Below are positions 16,267-21,326 of a stretch of 21,326 bases of DNA, piece by piece (position 1 is the first letter of the stretch; every line of letters begins with the position of its first letter). The notes beneath the pieces were generated by a model. It ran no database searches and had not been told where the DNA came from. It saw nothing but the letters and a program-made list of their open reading frames with translations. The stretch comes from JANXQG01 sp037147235 (lineage in GTDB: Bacteria > Planctomycetota > Planctomycetia > Pirellulales > Thermoguttaceae). The stretch is taken from positions 1 to 21,326 of the forward strand of contig JBAWVO010000092.1 in NCBI GenBank assembly GCA_037147235.1, written 5' to 3'. The position numbers and the translations under genes were made by a program.

Positions 16267-16521
16267 CTAGAAGTGCGTCATCGGGTTGACCTTTTCTTTG
16301 AACTCGAGATCGTAGGTGAACGTAACGAACATGTCCGCGGTGAGTTCATCGTTGGGGTAGTCCATGTTTTGTATCTTGATGAGCCACGTCCAGACCTTCA
16401 CCTGAATTGGTGCGGCGGCAGCTGCGGGAGTTGACGGCGTGGCGGTGTTGAAGGCTGCCATCGATATGGGCGTTGCCGCCGTAGTGATAAGGAACACCAG
16501 GGGCAAAGTACATCGCTTCAT
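16267..16521 (-). CDS. small secreted protein of unknown function
   Basis: An 84-residue protein. ATG 16521 has AGGAG 8 nt upstream; an in-frame GTG at 16542 does not. The first 20 residues (MKRCTLPLVFLITTAATPIS) form a signal peptide, and the mature part contains alanine/proline-rich sequence and then VKVWTWLIKIQNMDYPNDEL and FVTFTYDLEFKEKVNP, which looks beta-rich. I recognise no family. It lies 32 nt after the zinc-ribbon/SHD1 gene and 44 nt before the lipoprotein gene on the same strand, so co-transcription is likely. It may act outside the cell with them. Confidence 0.7.
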   Translation of the reverse strand: MKRCTLPLVFLITTAATPISMAAFNTATPSTPAAAAAPIQVKVWTWLIKIQNMDYPNDELTADMFVTFTYDLEFKEKVNPMTHF

Positions 16522-16553
16522 CGCTGTATCTCCTGCCACCATTCTGCCTTCGG

Positions 16554-18071
16554 CTACCTCCTGCCTCCTCGCGGCGCACTGCGGGTGTGTGGCTGCACGT
16601 AGGTGCCGTTCTTTCGGGTATAGCCACGAACGTATACTGACCCTCGGCCGCCCGCGCCACTCGATGCCGTACTTGTCGCCCGAGCGAACCGATAATCTTG
16701 GGGATGCCAGTCATCCGAACCGTCCATATCGCGGCTCTCTCCTGATGTTTCGGAAGTCCGTTTTCTGACCGTCGGTACAGCCACATTCCTGGTAACGGTT
16801 ATCGATTTAAGTTCCGCATCGCTCGCCCTCGCGGCATCCAGTGCGTGATCGTCGTATATCGATACCCACCAACTACCATAGGCGTCCGAGGCACTTGGAG
16901 GAGTGACCTCGAACGTCACACCATTACGGACCTTTTGATCCTTTTCCATAGACATCGCCCGCACAACCTGTTGGTCCGCTGGTTCGCCAAGGAGCTTGCA
17001 GGCGCACTCAATGCAATTCTGCTTTGCCTGGTCATCGTTCACAAGAGGACCGTGAACGCCAATCTCAAACCCGGCCGGCGATTCGGGATCGCCATAGACG
17101 TTGATCTCATAATCACCCCCAGCAAGATACGATTTGTAGGGGACATTCCGCATTATGCCAACGTCGATAACGGTCGCCGGAATCTGCTTGAAGTCCGACG
17201 CCCAAACCTGTGCCGCAACCGTTTGCACGGTAACGCTGTTATCAGACAGGCGAGTGGTCACTCGCAGTTGCGTCGATGTGGATTCTGTCACCGTAGACTG
17301 GCGACTTACCGACGCCACGTCTGAGCGTGGAAAATGCATAACACTGGAGCGATACAGAATGGCAACGCTGGTGGCACCCTCCTGGAGAACAGTGCATTCC
17401 AACGTACCGCCATTCCGCAGTTCAACTCTATCCAGAGATGTCGGCCTCTCTCTATTTGCGACCCATTGTTGATCGTCGTCAGACAGCCTATTCAACGGCA
17501 GTTCGATCGTATTTCCATCTTCCTTATTCAGTTTGACCTTCCCGAGCGCGATGCCCCCAAATCTCGCGCCCGTCTTGTACTTCCCAGTTGAATCCGTCCA
17601 GGTTCTGAGCACGGGCGTATCCTTGTTTAGCTCTGGGAGTTGCTTTGACGTTGTCTCTTGGTCAGCAATTCTTGTGGGCGGCGGATCTACCGGTCGCTCT
17701 GGCTGCAGTCGGGGTGCTATGGTTGCTTGGGTGCTTGTCTCTGGATTCTCAGCCAGTAAGCGCGCTGCCGGTTGATCTGGTTGTGATCGCGGCACTGTGG
17801 TTGATTGGGAGGTCTTCTTCTGATTCTCAGCCGGTAACGACGATGCAGGCTTGGGTTTGGTGTCGATACGGCACGGGCCAAACATGACGAGCAGGAACAG
17901 CCCACCAGTAATTAGAACAAGTTTTACTAGGCAACCGGAAAAACTGGAGAACACCCCCGCGCGGAGTGGAAGGAACCGGACTCCGCAATTTGGACAGCTT
18001 CGCGAAGCGTCGTGCCCACGCGGATACCATTCGTGACCACACTTGCTACAGTATTGTCTTTGACCTGCCAT
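16554..18071 (-). CDS. zinc-ribbon, single-pass membrane protein with SHD1 domain
   Basis: A 505-residue protein. The cytoplasmic zinc ribbon has C8-x2-C11 and C26-x2-C29 (YCSKCGHEWY, SCPNCG). A single helix lies at about 47-65 (GCLVKLVLITGGLFLLVMFG). A proline/glutamine-rich linker of two 26-residue repeats follows. Then comes an SHD1 domain at about 155-208 (LRTWTDSTGKYKTGARFGG through NRLSDDDQQWVANR). A long unassigned region follows, ending in GYTRKNGTYVQPHTRS. SHD1 is a planctomycete-favoured domain of uncertain role. GGGAGGA lies 6 nt before the ATG. Its start overlaps the end of the zinc-ribbon microprotein gene by 26 nt, so they are coupled. Confidence 0.85.
   Translation of the reverse strand: MAGQRQYCSKCGHEWYPRGHDASRSCPNCGVRFLPLRAGVFSSFSGCLVKLVLITGGLFLLVMFGPCRIDTKPKPASSLPAENQKKTSQSTTVPRSQPDQPAARLLAENPETSTQATIAPRLQPERPVDPPPTRIADQETTSKQLPELNKDTPVLRTWTDSTGKYKTGARFGGIALGKVKLNKEDGNTIELPLNRLSDDDQQWVANRERPTSLDRVELRNGGTLECTVLQEGATSVAILYRSSVMHFPRSDVASVSRQSTVTESTSTQLRVTTRLSDNSVTVQTVAAQVWASDFKQIPATVIDVGIMRNVPYKSYLAGGDYEINVYGDPESPAGFEIGVHGPLVNDDQAKQNCIECACKLLGEPADQQVVRAMSMEKDQKVRNGVTFEVTPPSASDAYGSWWVSIYDDHALDAARASDAELKSITVTRNVAVPTVRKRTSETSGESRDMDGSDDWHPQDYRFARATSTASSGAGGRGSVYVRGYTRKNGTYVQPHTRSAPRGGRR
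17690..17845. repeat. 78-bp tandem duplication in the SHD1 gene linker
   Basis: Two imperfect units, 17690-17767 and 17768-17845, both begin CCGGT and contain GATTCTCAGCC at exactly 78-base spacing (17744 and 17822). The period is 26 codons, so the frame is kept. They code for the proline-rich linker between the membrane helix and the SHD1 domain. Confidence 0.65.
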
Positions 18072-18219
18072 GTTGCGTCCTCCCTATTTCTGATACGGCT
18101 TTCGGGACTTGGACTTGGACGTGACTGCCGCATGCTGGACAGTGGGCGATCTTGCCGAGTAGGTTAGCCGGACAAGAAAGTGCTTTACCGCACCCTTGGC
18201 AGTGGATCGTGATCGCCAT
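18046..18219 (-). CDS. zinc-ribbon microprotein
   Basis: A 57-residue protein that begins MAITIHCQGCGKALSC and continues AHCPACGSHVQVQVP. The two C-x2-C pairs form a zinc ribbon of the kind common at the start of planctomycete membrane and sensor proteins. ATG 18219 has AAGGA 8 nt upstream; another ATG 9 nt earlier is too close to that site. The tail (EIGRTQHGRSKTIL) looks unstructured. It overlaps the next gene's start by 26 nt. It may be a free zinc-ribbon protein or the remainder of a longer one. Function is unknown. Confidence 0.65.
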   Translation of the reverse strand: MAITIHCQGCGKALSCPANLLGKIAHCPACGSHVQVQVPKAVSEIGRTQHGRSKTIL

Positions 18220-18280
18220 TGCACCCATCCTTCAAACCGCTGCTGATCGCGACTGAGCAGGCGTGCTCGCAATCGCCTAT

Positions 18281-18314
18281 AACCCGCGCGGACATTTATA
18301 AACCGCGCGGACAT
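18281..18314. repeat. two direct repeats upstream of the zinc-ribbon operon
   Basis: CGCGCGGACAT occurs at 18285-18295 and again at 18304-18314 (19-nt period), each preceded by AACC. On the minus strand each unit is ATGTCCGCGCGG followed by TTATA-type sequence, so the pair brackets -10-like hexamers about 60-110 nt upstream of the zinc-ribbon gene start. They could be operator sites. The rest of 18220-18399 is non-coding. Confidence 0.45.
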
Positions 18315-18399
18315 CTGAATTGATGAAATAACGGTAATAAGCAGGCATTGGCAAACAGGCGCAAACGCCACCGAGACCAAAAAACTACCATAGGGACGG

Positions 18400-18576
18400 T
18401 TATATCATAGGAGTGAATGCTCCGCTAGGGGTGACCGTCTTCTGCAACGGCTGGATTGCCCGTGTCATTTCCTGGCTGGCTTCCTCCTGAGTGCGCCGAA
18501 GTTCTTCATCGATTTCCTGGAAATCCTTGGAGATCAGGGTTGCCAGGTACAGGCCGAGTAGATTAGAATTTCGCAT
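18400..18576 (-). CDS. 58-residue coiled-coil microprotein
   Basis: A 58-residue protein that begins MRNSNLLGLYLATLISKDF and runs into the helical, acidic DEELRRTQEEASQEMTRAIQ, a likely coiled coil, ending in GAFTPMI. ATG 18576 has AAAGGA 8 nt upstream; an in-frame ATG 27 codons earlier lacks a site. A good promoter lies 96-124 nt upstream. I recognise no family. Confidence 0.6.
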   Translation of the reverse strand: MRNSNLLGLYLATLISKDFQEIDEELRRTQEEASQEMTRAIQPLQKTVTPSGAFTPMI

Positions 18577-18671
18577 GGGAGGCGTCCTTTCCTCGAGAAC
18601 CGTGGTTGTTGTTACTTTGCGGTTTATCGCGAAAGGTGCCTCCTTTTTCAATAGCAATTTCTGCGCGAGTG

Positions 18672-18700
18672 ACTATAACCCAAGCCTTTCGGCCGCTCAA
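18672..18700 (-). promoter_or_regulatory. promoter of the coiled-coil microprotein gene
   Basis: On the minus strand, TTGAGC (18695-18700) is followed after 17 nt by TATAGT (18672-18677). It points away from the K+ channel promoter at 18713-18740, only 13 bases off, so the two form a divergent pair. Confidence 0.5.
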
Positions 18701-18712
18701 GAAACGCCTCCC

Positions 18713-18740
18713 TTGCGTTAGTGGAATTCCCTGCTATGAT
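18713..18740 (+). promoter_or_regulatory. promoter of the K+ channel gene
   Basis: TTGCGT (18713-18718) and TATGAT (18735-18740) are separated by 16 nt, with TGC just before the -10 (extended -10). Transcription would start near 18747, giving a leader of about 110 nt. The same TGC-TATAAT layout is found before dnaA. Confidence 0.55.
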
Positions 18741-18857
18741 GCACGTTCTGTGTATTAAAAGCCGTTCGGTACTCAAAATTGCCGTTTTCCGTCGGTTTTT
18801 GCCCGAATGAGAGGACTGCACCCATTTTTTTGAACCCCGACGTTAGAATGGATAGTG

Positions 18858-19631
18858 ATGAACAGCGAGAACAAGCGTCCTGTTTCGGGAAGTTACCAAC
18901 TCTTCATGCTGATTCTCTGTCTGTACGCCCTCGGAGCCCTCGCGGCACAGAATTTCGTTCGCTTCGAGCCGGAGACGCAGGGCATTTTGGACTACGCGGA
19001 CTTCGTTGTCTGCGCGTTGTTCTTCGTTGACTTCGTAGTCAGTTTTCTCCGGGCACCCGATCGCTGGCATTATTTTGTTTCGTGGGGTTGGCTGGACCTC
19101 CTGTCCTCAATCCCAACGCTTGACGTGGTCCGTTGGGGTCGTGCAGCTCGTGTGGTTCGCGTATTCCGCGTTCTGCGAGGCCTTCGAGCAACGAGACTAC
19201 TGGCCTCGCTGGTCCTGCGACGCCGAGCAGAGAACACGTTCCTAGCGGCGGGCCTTGTTGCAATTCTGCTGGTCGTCTTCTGTAGTATCGCGATGCTTCA
19301 TTTTGAGACAGAACCAGAGTCGAACATCAAGACTGCTGAGGACTCCATTTGGTGGGCCTTTGCCACAATCACCACTGTCGGCTACGGTGATCGGTATCCT
19401 GTAACTTCCGAGGGTCGTTTGATCGCAGGCATACTAATGTGCGCGGGTGTTGGTCTATTCGGTACATTCGCTGGATTCCTGGCTGCATGGTTTATCGGCG
19501 ATCCCAAATCGCAGTCGAATAATCCGGATTGCCGGGAGGAGTTAGCATCGCTGCGAGAGGAGATGAAAGGGGTGCGTGAAGAGCTAAACGGATTGCGTAA
19601 GGTGATGGATCACATTGCGAAAATGGGCTAA
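18858..19631 (+). CDS. six-helix voltage-gated potassium channel
   Basis: A 257-residue ion channel. Membrane helices begin near residues 15, 48, 75 and 127, and a pore loop carries the K+ filter TTVGYGD at 172-178, followed by the inner helix IAGILMCAGVGLFGTF. The S4 voltage sensor is striking: arginines at 92, 95, 98, 101, 104, 107, 110 and 113, one every third residue. The C-terminus (about 225-257) is a coiled coil (REELASLREEMKGVREELNG), probably the tetramer zipper. The ATG at 18858 directly follows an in-frame GTG; the ribosome site is weak (GGAT). It probably sets membrane potential or K+ flux; no cyclic-nucleotide domain is present. Confidence 0.93.
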   Translation: MNSENKRPVSGSYQLFMLILCLYALGALAAQNFVRFEPETQGILDYADFVVCALFFVDFVVSFLRAPDRWHYFVSWGWLDLLSSIPTLDVVRWGRAARVVRVFRVLRGLRATRLLASLVLRRRAENTFLAAGLVAILLVVFCSIAMLHFETEPESNIKTAEDSIWWAFATITTVGYGDRYPVTSEGRLIAGILMCAGVGLFGTFAGFLAAWFIGDPKSQSNNPDCREELASLREEMKGVREELNGLRKVMDHIAKMG

Positions 19632-19952
19632 GAATCTACAACGATTTGTGCGATGTCGAGTGTCGGCGTATTGGTTCATAGATGATCCGGCCGTAATCGA
19701 AAGCCCTTTGCTGATTGGCGAGGAACTTTTTTGTGCGCCGATATGGCCCCCATTGCTGAACTATTGTAAGGAGAGGGGTGGAGGGGTAGAATATCGAACA
19801 GTACCATGCCCTTCTAAAAACAAAGGGGGGGGTGCCGGGGGCGAGATTCTTCCCCACCAGTGGCGTTGAGTTTCATGACTACGATCCTAATAGTTGAAGT
19901 CCGTCAATAATGACCAGGAGACTGCGATAGCCGTTCCAACTCCAATTCGGAA
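19632..19952. other. intergenic stretch, no gene supported
   Basis: About 320 bases after the K+ channel gene. It contains G-rich runs (GGAGAGGGG / GGAGGGG near 19770-19787, then G8 at 19825-19832 and G5 at 19837-19841). A minus-strand frame over 19636-19857 has no family likeness. I see no promoter or terminator that I would defend. Confidence 0.4.
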
Positions 19953-20420
19953 GTGGGGTTTTTCACGAAGTTGTTCTCGGCTTTCGTGCTGTCATCTTTG
20001 CTTATATTTCTCGGTCCCGCGATACTCGCTGCCCCATTCATTGCTTTGTTCGTCGCTCTTTTCGTTCCTGCCGGCAACGGACGCTGCCCATATTGCTCCG
20101 AGAAGATCACGGTCTTCAAGAAGAGAGGTGGGGTTACATGCAAGGGATGTAAGGGCAGGATTGCGATTAACAGCGGGCAGTTGGTTCCGCTTGATGCACC
20201 CGCTGTTGACAGCCCAATCCCATATCAGGGAAGGGAGGATCCGATACTCCTGACAGAAGTAAATACTGGGTTTGCGTCTTCACCGAAAGCGAAGGTGGGG
20301 CTTGGCTGTCTGTTCGTGGTTCTGACTTTTATTCTGTACGGGGCTTTCCAATCAAGAGACTACCCGACGTGCAGCTCTCACGCCAGAACAACGTGCGGCG
20401 GAAGACAAGCAGAAAACTGA
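19953..20420 (+). pseudogene. broken gene, part 1: zinc ribbon and membrane helices
   Basis: From a GTG at 19953, this frame codes MGFFTKLFSAFVLSSLLIF and a second hydrophobic stretch, then a zinc ribbon (CPYCSEKITVF and CKGCKGR), a linker, and another helix, GCLFVVLTFILYGAF, near residues 120-135. Shortly after the helix the frame loses sense (CSSHARTTCGGRQAEN, then stop), while the next frame continues as a plausible protein. No strong ribosome site precedes the start. The architecture parallels the SHD1 protein at 16554-18071, suggesting a paralogue. Confidence 0.6.
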
Positions 20421-20892
20421 AGAGGCGTGGATTGCAGCGGCACAGCAAGCCGAAGCGGATAAGCATAAAGTTGCGGAGGCTAAGATTACAGCAGCACGGC
20501 AAGCCGAATTGGACAATCAGAAAGCCGAGGCGGGCAAGATTGCTGCGGATCGAACAGCCGAGGCTGATATGAAGCGAAAAGCTGATGCTGACACTGCAGT
20601 AACGAAGCAAGAAGAGACGAATCGGAAAGAGCAGGCTGAGGCCAATGCAAAGCGAGCAGTCGATACTGTGGCGAAGCCGCGTGAACAACCGGCGAATAAG
20701 CAGATTATCTCATATGAGGTTCTGAGCAAGCGTGAGGACGCCAACGGAAAATTCTTCATGGAACTGTTGGTCAGCTCGACGGCATCACGAAACGAAGTAA
20801 TGGCTCTGGCCGAGAGTCTCAAACAACAGTTTGCTGACCAGTATAAAATAATCGACATTTTTGATGCGCGATGCATGGGAGTGTCGTGGTGA
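20341..20892 (+). pseudogene. broken gene, part 2: alanine-rich coiled coil and C-terminal domain
   Basis: In the +1 frame relative to part 1, the sequence continues RRAALTPEQRAAEDKQKTEE and a long Ala/Glu/Lys coiled coil (QAEADKHKVAEAKITAARQ and following). Then comes a compact domain, ISYEVLSKREDANGKFFMEL and NEVMALAESLKQQFADQYKI, ending IFDARCMGVSW and a stop. It has no start codon with a ribosome site, so it reads as the continuation of part 1 after a one-base shift somewhere between 20350 and 20400. Confidence 0.6.
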
Positions 20893-21241
20893 CGAAACTT
20901 ACCCCGAGAAGGCATTTTGGCGACACTACTTGGCCCAGATCACTGTCGAGCAGCACAGTTCATGGAATGATGGCAAGGACATTCACTGGATTGTGGAAGG
21001 TCGTGAAGGAGTTGACCGTGCGCGGGACGAAAAGGTACGCAAAGTTGCAGAGGAAGCAGCCAAGTGGCGAACCTGGACCGATCTAAAAGGGCGCACGATT
21101 GACGCTAAGTTTGGCGGCATGATCGCTGGTAAAGTGAAACTTGTGAAGAAGGACGGCTCTACTGTTGAGATACTGACCGAAAAGCTGTCTGACGAAAACC
21201 AGGAATGGATCAAGAAACGCTCTTGGACCCGGCGGCCTTAG
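20864..21241 (+). pseudogene. broken gene, part 3: end of the domain plus SHD1
   Basis: Again shifted by +1, the frame from about 20864 gives DAWECRGDETYPEKAFWRHY, which completes the domain of part 2, then an SHD1 domain (WRTWTDLKGRTIDAKFGGM through EKLSDENQEWIKKR) and ends at TAG 21239-21241. The join is near 20866-20873, where one extra base (or two missing) would restore a continuous IIDIFDA...DAWECRGDE. The three parts together would make about 430 residues: zinc ribbon, membrane, coiled coil, domain, SHD1. Confidence 0.6.
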
Positions 21242-21326
21242 AGAGAGGGAACGGCTAACGGAAAAGCTCCCTGGGGATGTCCCGTGTATTGTTAAAACTG
21301 ACTCTGGCCTCCTGATGGTTTAATGA

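Overview
The window looks like a chromosomal segment from a planctomycete, probably of the Pirellulales type. The signs are a compact dnaA-dnaN-dciA(DUF721)-gyrB block, two proteins with an SHD1 domain (SLA1 homology domain 1, a planctomycete hallmark) joined to zinc ribbons, a large one-pass protein of a planctomycete anti-sigma-like type next to dnaA, and an E1-like/JAB/cysteine-rich ubiquitin-type cluster. The taxonomic call rests on family recognition by eye, not on a search.

Left part (1-3.8 kb): a triple-PAS sensor protein that stops inside a conserved linker motif, a convergent HDOD-domain regulator, a small two-helix membrane protein, and an intergenic patch packed with palindromic REP-like repeats. 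Two distant genes here (the PAS protein and the 767-residue membrane protein) share an almost identical promoter-like module.

Replication block (3.8-11.5 kb, all plus strand): a 767-residue membrane protein, a short DnaA lacking domains I and II and the sensor-2 arginine, the sliding clamp DnaN, a DciA-like DUF721 protein and GyrB. The spacers carry hairpins and repeats, including a long hairpin between dnaA and dnaN flanked by 10-bp direct repeats. The gene order suggests that oriC is close, but I saw no clear DnaA-box cluster.

Ubiquitin-like block (11.5-14.3 kb, minus strand): a cysteine-rich RING/treble-clef protein, a JAMM (JAB) peptidase and an E1-like ThiF protein are tightly overlapped and translationally coupled. 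A strong terminator follows, then two microproteins of 62 and 39 residues. No E2 or ubiquitin-like gene is visible. The upstream side looks eroded, and an IS630-family transposase remnant lies close by. This is the most interesting system in the window.

Right part (14.6-21.3 kb): an IS630 remnant next to a truncated small gene, an HU-family protein, then a minus-strand run of a lipoprotein, a secreted small protein, a zinc-ribbon/SHD1 membrane protein, a zinc-ribbon microprotein and a coiled-coil microprotein. A divergent promoter pair follows, then a six-helix voltage-gated K+ channel. The window ends with a zinc-ribbon/coiled-coil/SHD1 gene broken by two frameshifts. Base composition and gene content here look accessory rather than core.
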